Part shown: positions 50,482-62,839 of the stretch, in pieces
How positions within the stretch are numbered: the first letter of the stretch is position 1
How the letters are laid out: each line of letters starts with the position of its first letter
DNA from: Stichopus chloronotus
Lineage: Eukaryota > Echinodermata > Holothuroidea > Aspidochirotida > Stichopodidae
Assembly (NCBI GenBank): GCA_021234535.1
Contig: CM037835.1
Span: 8,370,001 to 8,434,000 of the forward strand
Length of the DNA: 64,000 nucleotides
Reading direction: 5' to 3'
Translations under genes and position numbers: made by a program
Notes under the pieces: generated by a model
Told to the model about the DNA's origin: nothing
Database searches by the model: none
The model's input: only the letters and a program-made list of their open reading frames with translations

Positions 50482-50608
50482 GGGTGTATGTATGTGTGTA
50501 TGTATGCGTGCGTGTATGTATGTATGTATGTATGTATGTATGTATGTATGTATGTATGTATGTATGTATGTATGTATGTATGTATGTATGTATGTATGTA
50601 TGTATGTT
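50352..50608. repeat. (GTAT)n tetranucleotide microsatellite
   Basis: Nearly pure TATG/GTAT repeat over about 250 bp with one interrupted centre near 50480-50512. The Cys-Met-Tyr or His-Thr-Tyr open frames across it are artefacts. Confidence 0.95.
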
Positions 50609-50614
50609 CGTGAC

Positions 50615-51185
50615 TCCTACTTTGTAAGCACGATATCACAAGAGGGAAGCTTGAACAGATAACATATTTGGTACAGAGGTGTAATTTATCGCAAAAAAGC
50701 ATATTGCTTTTGCTAGAGTTTAAAGGTCAATTGGGGTCAACAGGGGTCAAGTAGGGAAAACCTTGTAAAAACTATCTTTCAAGAAGAAAAGTTCGTACAA
50801 GTCTCGTATTTGAAATATAGATTTACCGTAGTGAGTGCAAAGAGCATTGTTTTTCTGATGGAGGTCAAAGGTTAATTGGAATCAGCAGTGGTCAAACAGT
50901 GAAAATATTGTAAGCAAGACATTCCCATGAAGGGAAGTGTGGGCAAATTTCATATTTAATATTTAGGTGCTTCTTATCAAGTAAAAGTGGCATTTAGGGG
51001 TCATTTGGGTTCAACATGCGTCAAATATTGCAAACATTGTAAGCACGATATTTCAACAAGAGAAATTGGACAAACTATTTGTTCCGTAGGTGTAAACTTT
51101 TAAGAACAAGAAGCCTATCAGTTTTGCTGTAGGTCAATTGTCATTTAGAGTCAACAGTAGCCACATGTTAAACAATTTGTAAACA
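50615..51185 (-). repeat. GGTCAAAGGTTA array, ~150-bp period (minus orientation)
   Basis: It has about four units carrying GGTCAAAGGTTAATTGGAATCA, CAGTGGTCAA and ATTGTAAGCACGATATTTC-like words. It is the reverse complement of the array at 57540-58560. Confidence 0.75.
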
Positions 51186-51189
51186 CAAT

Positions 51190-51860
51190 ATGTTTTGATT
51201 TGATTTATTTATATCTTCAGTGAACAGAGAATGTTTTGACAGAAATTTTACAATACTACAAAAAATATAATTTGTACAAAACACAAAGAATTTTTATACG
51301 GTATCTATATATGGAAAAGAAAAGAACACAGTTATTTACAACGCTAACGAAATGAAGATAAAGGACCAGAAAAAAAGTTATCTATTCTAGTCTGGCCCTA
51401 TCAATAATATAACTGCAAACAAAAAGTTAGTCAAGGAGAATAAAGAAAAGAGAGAAGAAAAAAAGAGAAAGAGAAAGAGGAGGAGAAGAAAGGGAGGAGG
51501 GAAGAGGGATTACAAATAAGAAGATGTTAAGAGTGGTAGTTAAGTTTGGGACGAATTATTAACCAAGTATGTCTTAAGGGTACATTTCAACGACGATAAA
51601 GACAAGGAATATATTACAGTTGAAGGAAGAGTATTCTACAATTTGACACCTGTAAATAGCAATTGCGATTTCATAACACGTGGTCTTGTTGTAGGAGGAT
51701 GCAGCTGATTTCTTGAACGGGTATCGTAAGAGTGAAAGTCAAAGTTTTAAGGTAAAGTACGATTTGAAAATGCTGGGAAGAAGACCATTATGTAAAAGAG
51801 AGTCGTAGATAGTGACTTAAGGGGAACATTCATTTGGGAATTAGTTGATAACTGGTTTGT
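51190..51860 (-). mobile_element. LINE 3' end fragment
   Basis: The minus strand reads YDTRSRNQLHPPTTRPRVMK, SQLLFTGVKL, a stop, and NTLPSTVIYSLSLSSLKCTL. This is the extreme C-terminus of a coral/echinoderm-type Jockey-like LINE (NTR...R.P..R......F.G...WN.LP..I....S...FK..LK). An A/T-rich 3'UTR-like tail follows toward 51190. Confidence 0.7.
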
Positions 51861-51869
51861 GGTGCTTCA

Positions 51870-53510
51870 AATTTCACGTCATTTGATATCGCCAATTAAG
51901 GCCAAAGGTATTTTCATGTCCCGACTCCTAAAGTATCACCGGTAATAGGTAATGTAATAGTCAGCTAAGGGGTTAAAATTAATGTAGTAAATTGTGGAAG
52001 GATCTGTTCATATTTTCTCAGTAAGCAAAGAAAGTATCAGGTGTCACAGTTAGGCTCGAAGATGAAATTTAAAGGTAAACATGAAAATTCATAGTAATAT
52101 GTGATATGAACATGGTGGAATTGAGATAGTGGTGGCGCTAGCAGTTTCGGTCAGAGAGGACGAAAATAGCTTCTTAGTTGTTTCATTGTTCTTCAACCTA
52201 CATATAAGTAGGACGGAAAACACATTGGGGAGGGGGTGATTATCGGCAGGACTATCTAAGCGAAGCGCCACCCCGCAGCATACGAGAAAGCTTTGGCTAT
52301 TTCAAACTCCTCAGATGGCAGGAAACGTACTTCCCGGTTTGTCTAAGCTGCATGTGGCTAGTCTTGAAATAGGAATATCATGTCTGCAATTTTCTAAATT
52401 AATGAGAACGAAATAAATATATTAAACTTCTAATATATATTAGATGGGTTGAGATGATCCAAAAAACACAATAAACTATGCATCCTCTTTTATTTACTCT
52501 GTGGAAATCTTTTGTCCCCCTTTTTTCAAGGAGGGCAGTGGAGTCACATGGTTTATTTGCAGGGACAAAAGGTAACGTAACCCGCGGGGGGCATAACTAG
52601 ATTTTTTTTCCTTCTAACTTGAGCTTGAGACATGAATGAGGGTATCAACGAGTGTGGCAGAGTGTGACACGAAACTACAGTATATGACTCTGTTGCAGTA
52701 GCGCACCCCAAAACTTGGAACGAAGGGTGGAATAAGACTTGTGGAAAACCAGGAGTGCCACTTTCACTCTTGGATAGAAGCAAACCGGAAGAATGTACAT
52801 AAAAATACTCCCTAGCTTACCGAAAATCGCCCTTTCGTAGGCTCGGCAAGCTCGCTTCAGGAGGGGATAGGGTCACTATTTTCTTGGATGGAAAACCCAT
52901 CTCCTTACATCCTTGAAATTTTTTTAGCTGGAGAAGTCTGATAAAGTTTGTGCATTTCACTTGCTTGAAGTTTAAAAGCCTGAATGTAGGCAACGTCGTC
53001 ATCATTCTCTGAAGGTTTTAAAATTACTCAAATTTTCATTTCATTCGTTTTCTGTTTCATTTTTTTCTTTCTGGTGAAAAGCTGAATAGGGCGCCTGTAG
53101 TCTGTTTGAGTCAGTCGATGGTGGCGACCACCCCTCTGACTGAATGGTAGCTCCAAAACTGGAACTGATATCTGACAAAATGTTTGCATGTATTCTGTTT
53201 CATTTATCTGTGTTATGGAAAAAATATTTTAACTTTTCCTTTACAATATTTGAAAGTTCCTTTACAGAAAGAATTGAATTAATACTGGCAATATGCTCAC
53301 GGCGAATGTATGGCACATAAGTCTGTGCACTGTATGGTGGTCGAAACAAATTTGTATTCATATTAGGGACAATGAACAAAGTAAAATGTTGTAATATAGG
53401 CATATAGCCCATCGTGATTTTTACGTCATGTGACGAGAACATCAATCCAGAAACAATTATTAATTATAATTTAAAAAAAAAACTTTTTATTTATTTTATA
53501 TACTTTTTTA
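51870..53510. other. Non-coding stretch with dispersed repeat ends
   Basis: The dispersed words CTATCTAAGCGAAGCGCCACC (52253) and GTTGCAGTAGCGCACCCC (52693) recur elsewhere in the window. No exon recognised. Confidence 0.5.
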
Positions 53511-53519
53511 TTTTTGCAG

Positions 53520-53540
53520 GTGAAACATTGACAGAGTGTG
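53520..53540 (+). CDS. Candidate 21-nt micro-exon
   Basis: It lies between TTTTTTATTTTTGCAG and GTAAGTG. Entered in phase 1 after the 49244 exon it reads GETLTEC plus G, extending the frame past the signal peptide with a cysteine. Both sites are strong and the length is a multiple of three. Confidence 0.4.
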
Positions 53541-54539
53541 GTAAGTGATCAATTGCTTCCTCCTTGCCATTTGCAGTTATTTCCTGCTCAAGTTTATGTT
53601 GCTTTGAATATGTTATTTTCCTATAAATTGGCCATTTTGTATAGCTATAACTGGTGTGTCTGAATGTTTTCTTTCCTATCGAACTAGAAACAGCTACCCT
53701 CTCCCATCGATACTGACTCACCCGAATTACATCAGCTTTAACACATTATAGGCACAATGTACTACATGTGTGTTTTGAACACTGCAACAGATTAGTGAGA
53801 GATATACCTTATATGCTACACCTGAGATCTATCCCAACATCTCAATATTGTCTCTTTCTTTTGTAATTGCTAATCCACAGTTGTGTTAAAAATAAATTGG
53901 TACGGCACATTTCTGAAACCAAATACATATCATCTAAACGGCTAAACATGAATATGAAAAACACACTGAAGGTGTCTGTTTTACGAGAAAGCTACATCTA
54001 TTGCTCAGGATTGAGTAACATACATGACTTCAATGTTGCTACATGATTAAAGTTGTGAGAAAGCTACGTTCGTTGGCACATTTCGACATACTCGAACTTG
54101 TTCATCATGTTTCCTTCACTGAAACATGTTTTTATACCAAACATATACATTTACAAACTAATATCAGAACCACATCAGCTATAAAAGATCCAAACGGTGT
54201 TTAATTTGCTAGCCATCAGTTAGTTATACGAAGCTATAGTTTATTTTACGTACAACGACAACCTGGTCTTTCAGATTCATTGGCATTTGGAAACTCTTTA
54301 TTTCCTCTATAACAAAGGTAAGATAAATAATTTGACAGATTTGAAAGAATTGACAGAGACAAAGAGGAGGGAAACTTGGCAGACACAACACTTATAAAGG
54401 GAAGGCCACTGAAAACACAGCTTCATTAAAGAACATGAAGTTAACTTATAACAAATCCCCCTCAAGTTTACCCCTCTCCCACTCAATTCTAAAGAAAAAT
54501 GCTAAGGGCTTACTTAACGTACTATGTTAATTAAGTATA

Positions 54540-55590
54540 GCATTTAATTTTTCATTTTACTTGAGTAAGGAAATTTCAAGTTAGAAGTTCGTGTTTGTTT
54601 TCCAGAATCTTACTAGAATATTTTACTGCTGAATTTGGAAGTAAAATTGTTATGTGAATAGTATATATTAAATTCCTGTCGTGGTTTGTGGTGATGAATT
54701 TTAGATGTCGGAGTGAAAAAAAGAAGAGAACTTTGTTGGTAACAAATTTTGCTTCCTTTTGAACGTTAAGATTCCTAAGTAATAATGATCGATATGAAAA
54801 TTTGTCATTCGTTGGCAAAAATAGAAGTGTAATCATGATGCAACGTATTACAAACTATTCTCAGAGGCTTGCGGCTCTTTTTTTTTTTTTTTTTTGCAAG
54901 AGAAAAAGCGCAATAACATAAATGGGAGAGCAATGTTTGTAGATTAAGAGAAAGATATTTTTAGGGAAAAATGTATTAACTTCTACATAACTCCAAGTGC
55001 AATTTTTGCAACATTACTTTGTACTTTATCAATATGTGGCTTAGAATCCGTATGACTGTCAATTACAACACCAACTACATTAGTAGTACTGACATTACGG
55101 ATAGGATGATCGTCGATTTTTTTACGTTAAAATACTAGATAGGTCTTTTAGGGTAAGGATAAGGGTAAGTAATTATGAAGTAATGAAAATTAACTTTCGC
55201 TGATACGCTGATACCTTGCCTAGTTCCTTGTTAACATTAGAAGATGATTCATTTACTTATTCATTTATTTTTTTTTTGTGAAGAAAAATATTTGTGCCAC
55301 TGGCAAATAGGATAAAAAGGAGAACTGACGAAGATGCTTTAATATGTGAATTATAGATTAAAAAACAGAAGAGATCCAAACGCAGGCCCTGCGAAACTCC
55401 ACGTGTAATTAACTGTACGCTACATGCACTACATTCAAAACTTACATACTGTATTCCATTAGTTAAGTAGCTTAAAGCAGTATCAGTGACTCCGACTACG
55501 TTTGTTCAAGAGAATATCGTAATCGAATATCTGGATAGAAATCCAGCAAAATACCAACTCCAGAGTGTTTTTGCAGTAAAAGCATCTGCG
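54540..55590 (-). mobile_element. LINE reverse transcriptase fragment
   Basis: The minus strand reads, in order, VTDTALSYLTNGIQYVSFEC, ITRGVSQGL, LFCFLIYNSHIKASSSVLLF, ILFASGTNIFL (the FADD box, here ASG), IDDHPIRNVSTTNVVGVVID and SKPHIDKVQSNVAKIALGV. This is the order of reverse-transcriptase blocks in Jockey-like LINEs. The catalytic Asp pair is changed and frames shift, so it is dead. A decayed C-terminal part may follow to 54540. Confidence 0.8.
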
Positions 55591-55599
55591 ATTTGCCAA

Positions 55600-57530
55600 C
55601 TAAATCCAAAAGTCGAACGATTTTTCTCAAAAATCTATAGAGACTGTTACTTGGGAAATGAATTTTAGTAATGTAAGAATATAAAGTAAAGTAAACAGTA
55701 ACTTCTCAAAAATTTTGAAAAGAAAATGAAAAGGTGAAAACGGTCTATATATGTGCATTGTTTTCAGCTGCATCACCTGACTTATAAAGTGGACAAACTT
55801 GGCCAAATTTTAGGGGTTTTTTTTGTTAGGTTTTACAGTACGTGACCTAAGTGAGAGAATAAAAACTCCCAACACTCCCAACACCTTTCTTTTCAACGGT
55901 GTTAATTATAACCCGAGACAGTGAATCAAGTCGGCTTCTAAAGTATATGTAACAATCAATTCTTGTAATGACGAGAACATAAGAGAAGGGGAATGAAGTG
56001 TACTGGCATTCTGGCAAAAATACTGGAAAAATTGGGGAAAGAGACTGGCAAGAAAACTATGTCTTTTTGGCGAACCGTGGCTATTCTTTGGGAATCTTTG
56101 GAGAACGATTTCCGATATATCTTAAAGATACGTTTGTCCAAAGATTTTCTGAGGCGCTCCGCCCCAACTCAAGGTGGTGCTTCGCCTAGTCGTCCTGAAT
56201 TTGCATCACTCAGTCCAAAATACTGGATGCCCCACCATAAAGGGGTACTCCATTTCTGTATCACGGGGCAATTTGACGCCACTGAAAACAATCATTGTGA
56301 CGCCACTGAAGCCAGAGTAGACGCTGACCCTCAAAATTCGGAAAACCTGTCTAGACATTAAAATTCGGGCAAAAATGATAATCCATGCCCTCCAGAAATA
56401 TTGAACACCCCACTCCCCCGTACCACCTATGAAAGAGTGTTTGTTCTAGCAATGATTTCTTGCATGACAACTTTGTAGTGACTAACGCCTATATCATACC
56501 CTCAAGTTTTTACGTAGGCAAAGTCATGACTAGTGAAGATACGTATTACACTACGGCTTGAAGTTCCCATTTCGGATTTATATTGATTTCCTCTTTTCCT
56601 ACAGAAAACGCTTGCTGTGTACAAAAAGTTGTGAGTTTTCAGTGTCCGTACTTACTATTTTTAAACTTACTTCTTTACTTTTAAATTGTCCGAGTTTGCA
56701 AAGGCTTACATCTGTTACCTCTACTTATTTAAGGGCATACGAAGGCAATGTAAACGGATTTAAGGTGTATAGGAGTATACGGTACGTCATACCTTTCATC
56801 TAGTTCATATCTCATGTGAAAGAAATAGCTCGTTTACACCCCAAATCAGATTTCGAACAGTTTTGTCTCATTTACAGGGCGCTTTGTATTTTATGTATAC
56901 TCCTCGCCACGTTGTCCCACCCGTTGAAACACCCTACAGTCTTGGTCTCCAACAGATGCATATGTGGGCAAGGATTTACCTGGGCCTGTCCGAGTATTGC
57001 AATAAACTTAGCCTAGTCCTGTAAAGGATAGGCATACGCTATAAAAAGTCATTGTGCACTACATCATAATACGAACTGGCCTGCAGAGAGTTAACGATCT
57101 GACCACATGTGTCTAGTTAGTACTTGAATTACACAGTAAAGCATAACTGAAGCGACGTTTGTCATACCCTAGTTTGTAATAATATATAAGGGTCATATTA
57201 ATGTATAGGGTCATGTACTAAATTTTCATTAAACGACGACTTCCCAAAAGTCAACGTCGAAGCTATCTAAAAATTAAGAGAATTAAGAGGACAAAAAAGC
57301 ACTGTTTATTCAGTTGTTTTTTTTTTGCTAAATGGATAACTTGTACTTTAACTGGTAGGTATTCCTAGATTAATAGGAAAGTCAAAAGACTTTGTGATTC
57401 CTTACCAATATTCAGGAAAAACACGGGGCAACATTCACAAACCAATTTTGAAATTCAAACACCTTATGCTTCTAGAGAGAGCATGCCTGCACTAAGCTCT
57501 TTTGACTACTGTGCATGTGTACTACTTAGT
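55600..57530. other. Non-coding stretch with one weak exon-like piece
   Basis: 56605-56630 has a good acceptor (CCTCTTTTCCTACAG) and a GTGAGT donor. It would read ENACCVQKV after the 53520 exon. Dispersed GACGCCACTGAA repeats lie at 56270-56320. Confidence 0.35.
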
Positions 57531-57539
57531 TTTCTATGT

Positions 57540-58560
57540 TTTTTACAATGCGACCTCTGCTGACCTCAAATGAAATCTGACCTCCACCAAAATCAATGGA
57601 ATTTTATCTATTCACTATGACCAACCCACATACTAAGTATGAAAATAGTCAAGAGTAAGCGTCCCGGCGAGATACCGTGTTTACAAGGTTTTCACACGTT
57701 GACCTCTGTTGAGCTCAAATAACCTTTGATCTTGACCAAAAACAAGGGAATAACTACTTACTATGACCATCTCACACACAAATGACTTTAGTCACTATTA
57801 CATTTCTTAAGATATTGTGTTTACAATGTTTTCACATTTTAACCTCTGGTGACCCCAAACGACTTTTGATCTAAAATAGTAAGGGGCATCTATTTAATAT
57901 GACCAACTCGCACACCAATAACGACATTAGTCAAAGCTATGATTTTTTGAGATATAGTGTTTATACACTGCAAAAACTGTGGTGTTAATTTTTGGATTTA
58001 TGACATTGGTGTTGAATTTGACACCGAACAGAATACAGGCTGACCTCTAACCTGACCAGATGAGAAGTTTTATCCAATCACCTTCCATTACATACAAACA
58101 TTCTATGTCATAAAAACGCAGCACCTGGCATTGGCCCATTGCAATATTGCAGTGTGCACAACGCGCCAGCAACTTCATTCGATGGTCGAGATAAGTTGTT
58201 ACAGTACTTCTTTGATACAGACCTTCTTTGGACAGTAAAGACCCGACTAGAGCCCTGAGTCTTTAAGTAAATGAGGGCCATGGTATATGTCTGCGCCTTT
58301 TTTTTTGTCAATTACAAACTAGTTTGCGTTGTTTGAAAATTGTGGCTCGATAGTAGTTCCTCAAAATCGTACGTTTGACGTTTGTCAGACTTCCTATGCA
58401 TTAAAAGTCAGTGTTTACAAGCGTTTCATAATTTGACCTCTGGTGACCTCAAGTAACCTTTGACCTCCACCGAAAACGATAGGGATCATCTACTCAACAT
58501 GACCAACCCTCACACCAAGTGTGAGATTTGTAAGAATACCCTTCTTGAGATACCGTGTTT
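57540..58560 (+). repeat. TTTGACCTCTGGTGACCTC array, ~150-bp period
   Basis: Units near 57542, 57697, 57835 and 58430 carry GACCTCTG.TGACCTCAAATNACCTTTGA, CCAAAAACNATAGGG, TGACCAACNCACACACCAA and GAGATACCGTGTTTACAAG. A CACTG-type transposon end interrupts it. Confidence 0.85.
57966..58030 (+). mobile_element. Solo EnSpm/CACTA-like terminus
   Basis: It begins CACTGCAAAAACTGTGGTGT, followed by TAATTTTT...GGTGTTGAATTTGACACC, which can fold on itself (GGTGT/ACACC). CACTG-start, GTGTTAA-rich ends are typical of animal EnSpm elements. The matching right end was not found. Confidence 0.5.
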
Positions 58561-58569
58561 TACAAGCAA

Positions 58570-59060
58570 GACGTCACATTCACCCACACATACATACACT
58601 CACACACATCACCATCGCATAGATTCTTTTTACCTTTAGATAGGAATCAATAAATTCCTGTCACTGAATTAATAAATCCTGTTTCCTTTATGTACCGCTG
58701 TACAATGGTGACCACAAGATATTAATGTCAAACAGTTCTTACGGAATAGCGTTTTCAGCAAGGGTGTTTTTTTTTTCAGTAAGAGTATTTTTCGTACATA
58801 GCTATTAAATGTGCAATACTCTCCAGTTTATAGCTTTCCACCTGACTGCACTGACTTTTTATGTTTGTTCTTTGTCCGTTTTTAGAAAGGTCACTTATGG
58901 AAAATGTGGTACGCAAACCAATTATTCGATACTCACCTTCTGTAGTAATAGAATATCCTGTGATTCATTTACTAGAACCATTATGCTACTGCAGATTTTT
59001 ACTTGGTGTTTCATAACACCCTCAGAATTATCTCGACTATAGAAATCTTGCACATGTGGC
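58570..59060. other. Non-coding stretch with a weak splice pair
   Basis: 58886-58908 (acceptor CCGTTTTTAG, donor GTACGC) reads KVTYGKC plus G in one frame, but its length of 23 nt does not fit the phase-1 series. Otherwise nothing identified. Confidence 0.3.
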
Positions 59061-59072
59061 TTCTTACTATAT

Positions 59073-59160
59073 ATTAGTCATGCATGGCTCATAAAAATGC
59101 ATGACTAATGGCATGCATTAATATATATAATATAAATATATATATATATTAATATATAAT
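59073..59160. repeat. 13-bp hairpin followed by (AT)n
   Basis: ATTAGTCATGCAT at 59073-59085 pairs with ATGCATGACTAAT at 59097-59109 across an 11-nt loop. An AT-dinucleotide tract with TTAATATATA palindromes follows to about 59160. Confidence 0.75.
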
Positions 59161-59169
59161 AACATCTAC

Positions 59170-61480
59170 CTGGTATACAGACGCATGGACAGGGCAATCC
59201 TCTTACCCGGGGGAGGGGTAAAGGGGGTAAATGTCTATGAAATGTCTAAATTGTCTGAACAATCGTATTATGTGGATAATAAGGACAGTTTTTCGTCAAA
59301 ATAAACACCGCATTTAGAAATATGAGGGAGTAAACAGACAGCGCCCCCCCCCCGGCCCCAGTCTTACCTGCTCAATGAAAAACAAATTAGAAGCGTGACT
59401 CCAATTGCTCCTTTTGATTTGACCTTTTTTGTTGTTACAAAGAAGTGTATAATTTTATTCAGTTTGCACATAACAAAGTGCATGGAATATTCTTTTTTTC
59501 ATTAATAAAAAGATGGAAGGATAACCAGCCGACATGTGAGCACAAAGGTGGAATTAGGAATTTTCAGTCCTCGTTTCATTTCGTGTTCCCATAATGATTG
59601 TTAAAGTCTGACAAATTAATTAAATCAAATTCACCTTGTTGCTTAGTATCCCCCTCCCCCCCCCCAAAAAAAAATATTTCCTCTGATTCTATTTCTTTCA
59701 TATTAGTAAACCCTTTGCACTACACATAAGCCATAGCATGAATGCATTCCGATGAAGAAAGAATAAGAGAGTAAAATGTTATTAAATTTTAATATATTTT
59801 CTACTTTTATTTTCCTCCATCAGATAAATGCGTCAAAAGTATGTATATATAGGGATATATATATTGTGATTGAATGTAATTCGTATTGCTTTCAAATAGG
59901 TGGTCTCTTTTTTCCAATGTCCATTTCTCGACAATTTATGTGGTCTTTGATAATTCTGTACAAATTCTTGGACTAACCTCACTCTGCATTTCGTTTTCAT
60001 TGTAGTTATTTCTGACCTCATCCTCTTGCAAGTGAGGAGACAATTGTAATCAGCTGCTTGTTGTATTTGGTACTCAGCCGATGATGTACTTGTTACTGCT
60101 CCATGCAATGCAACTGATTTCTGCCAACATCAAAATAACCACAGCTACGTCAGTATACATATTCATTTACCGAAGAACAAACGATCTAAAACTGATAAAC
60201 AGAATTTTCCCAGCGTGGATCCTTAATAAACAACAATAGCAATACATTGTTCTCACTTTCAGGAGATATCTAAAAGAATTCGGGAAATGAACATATTTTA
60301 GTAAATATTTGTAGCAATCGTAAGTACGAGCCCAGAAATCAATCTGTTGTGACGTATGCCGACAACTTGTAATTGTTCGATGCTATTGATAGAGTGAACC
60401 GCTGGGATTTGAAGCGTAGCTCTGATCTAGTATTCGGTGATAAAACCTTACTTTCACCTTTATCAAGTGGCATATGCAGACGTTTCCAAGTATTGTTTTA
60501 AGCGAACTAATTGTTTATGTAAGGATTAGTTGCCTTGAATGACGGATCTTGTAACTGATTTTGAACTAGAACGGAAGTACTGAAGAAATGTCTTTAAGCA
60601 AACTACACAGCATATCCTAACTAAGATTTAGTTAGCTCTTAAAGTATTAGCAGAAATGAAATTCTCCCACCTCCATGCCAATAACAGCTCACTGGTTAAG
60701 CAAATGAAAAACATCTGACTGGATGTAGGTTTTCGTGTTAACACCCTTGCTAGAACATGCGAAGTGCAAAAAGGTTACAGAAATAGCACTTGTTGGTCAC
60801 ACATTTTCAGACTTGTATTGAGCTCAACTTTCAAACCAATATTTTACGACTAAGCAAACTTCTTCAGAAGAAAATCGTTGTGTTTCACGGATAGATTGAA
60901 ATCTCATAGATTATGTCAAGTATTCTTATTGGTGGAGAAAGATAATAGAGTGTCTCAAAAAATTTATGATCAGTTCGCAAAGTTCCTTTCTCTATAGAAT
61001 AATTATGAACAGACAGTCGAAATTAAGGGATTCATAGCAAAAAAATAACAATAAAACATAAAAATATTGTTTATTTTTGACCAAATATATGCCTTTATAG
61101 TCCCTACAGTCTAGGAATTTATTACATATGTTTTGTTAAGAAAACCACCGCGGACCGTAAGTCGTTTTCTGGACCCACGCCTGATTTCTCGCGCTATGCC
61201 TTGTCGAACAAGTTGTGACTACAGCGCAAATCAACAGTTTCAATTACCCTACTTCTTTCACACTGACCGCACCAGTGGTGCTACTGTTACAGAGTTTACA
61301 TTCAGGTAGCTTTTCTATGGAAATGCAATGTGTGAAAGCTGTATTAAACCAGTGATATTTAACACTGCACAATTGTATGTGTACAGATTAAGTCTCCTCT
61401 TGTTGTTAGCGCAGAGGCATGTTTGCACCAAGAAAATACCATGCAGTTTTGATATCCGTGTTGTCTTTTATCCCTTTCTT
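59170..61480. other. Mostly non-coding
   Basis: There is a C run at 59344-59353. One minus-strand exon-like stretch at 59979-60120 is listed in the findings. Nothing else recognised. Confidence 0.4.
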
Positions 61481-61496
61481 ACAATCCTTCGTACAG

Positions 61497-61508
61497 AGAA
61501 CTGCACGG
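61497..61508 (+). CDS. Candidate 12-nt micro-exon
   Basis: The acceptor is TTTCTTACAATCCTTCGTACAG and the donor is GTAAGTG. In phase 1 it reads ENCT plus G. A chance site pair is possible at this length; transcript evidence would decide. Confidence 0.25.
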
Positions 61509-62568
61509 GTAAGTGAACGGGAGCTACAATTTATTGGTTATTCAAAATTACTTGATATTTTTTTTCAAGTATTTAACTAGGTTCAAACTGATTGCTAGCT
61601 GTCCTCTCTTGTCTGAGTACGATCCCTTGGAACAGGCCTGATACCCACCGCACATCACCCATGTTAGACTGCACAGGTTACACTAAGCCACGTCGACGTT
61701 GAAAAGAAAAAGCTTTGCTCTGCATTATTCTTTTGCTAAATATCTTATGTACAGATATATTCTATGCCTGATGTGGTGAAGAAGAGTGGAATCCAATGGG
61801 ATTCGGAATCTTTCACTGTTTGGTGTGGTTACTCATTAAGCCAACAAGAACTGTGTGAAACGACAGTCACTTGTGATTATTTTGCGTTTCAGGTGTCATC
61901 TAAGTTAGAAATCCGAATAAATATAAATGGAAAATCCACCATTTCGTCGAAACGGTAATTTGGTGGAACTTAAAAATTTAATTTAATTTAACGTACGAAA
62001 GTTACGAAACCATACACGAAGTTAACGATTTTCATTGTTTCTAAGGAAGAAGACAACGACTTTAAATGTGAAAATTTTTTATTTATATCCTTCCGTATAG
62101 GGGAAACTTGCTGTAAGTTGAAAATGGTTGAACTGTACGAGAGATGTTGAAGTATTTCTTTTCGTCTGTAGAAACTTAATCGAATGTCAAACCAAATAAG
62201 GCTCTCACTGATCACTGTGTTGATATTGTTGACTTTGTAAAAAAAGGATGAAGAGGTAGTGAGAGCCTTTAGGAAAAGTATAGCCAACATTAAGCATGAG
62301 AACGAAAAAAAAAATACATCAGTATTGCATGATTATTGCACTTTGGTAATTTTTATGATTGATAGAAAGTATAGGAATATTTTGTTGGTTACATTTTAAT
62401 TCAGCCTGTCAAGACATCATTGGCCATTTGACTTATTTGTATCTCAAAACTTAGTTTTTAACAACAATTGATAGCTACTGTCACAACAATTTTGTCTTTA
62501 CAAATTACCGTTACATTAGAAAGGAAGACGGCATTGTATTGACTACTTTTTCATATCCTTTTGTACAG

Positions 62569-62583
62569 ATGATCTTAACTGTG
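62569..62583 (+). CDS. Candidate 15-nt micro-exon
   Basis: The acceptor is CTACTTTTTCATATCCTTTTGTACAG and the donor is GTAAGTT. In phase 1 it reads DDLNC plus G, ending like the 21-nt exon at 53520 in TGTG|GTAAGT. Confidence 0.3.
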
Positions 62584-62839
62584 GTAAGTTAACTCAAATC
62601 GCCAATACACAACATAGGCCTTTACTTGTTTTTTTTTTTAATGTTAACAAAAGTCAAAGCTAAATGTACCACTCCACACCTTGTAGTCTGGCTGTGAGGC
62701 ATACTGTTTATTGTGTATGTAAATGTACTTCGCACTAGCATGGAAATATAAACAGCATGCTGAAGCCGCAGCCGCCCTCTGTTTGTTTTGAATTTGTCGA
62801 AAGAAATTTTTGGGTTTAGCCCCACTGGCGGTCCGTTTC

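Noticed and set aside
50268..50702. Cys-Met-Tyr and His-Thr-Tyr repeat proteins
   Set aside because: Both strands of a (GTAT)n microsatellite read open in several frames; this is an artefact of repeat length not divisible by three.
53491..53721. 76-codon minus-strand frame overlapping the 21-nt exon
   Set aside because: No protein-like features; chance frame.
54277..54319. 43-nt exon candidate ending at GTAAGATA
   Set aside because: Good acceptor, but phase 1 meets a stop (DSLAFGNSLFPL then TAA) and the length breaks the series.
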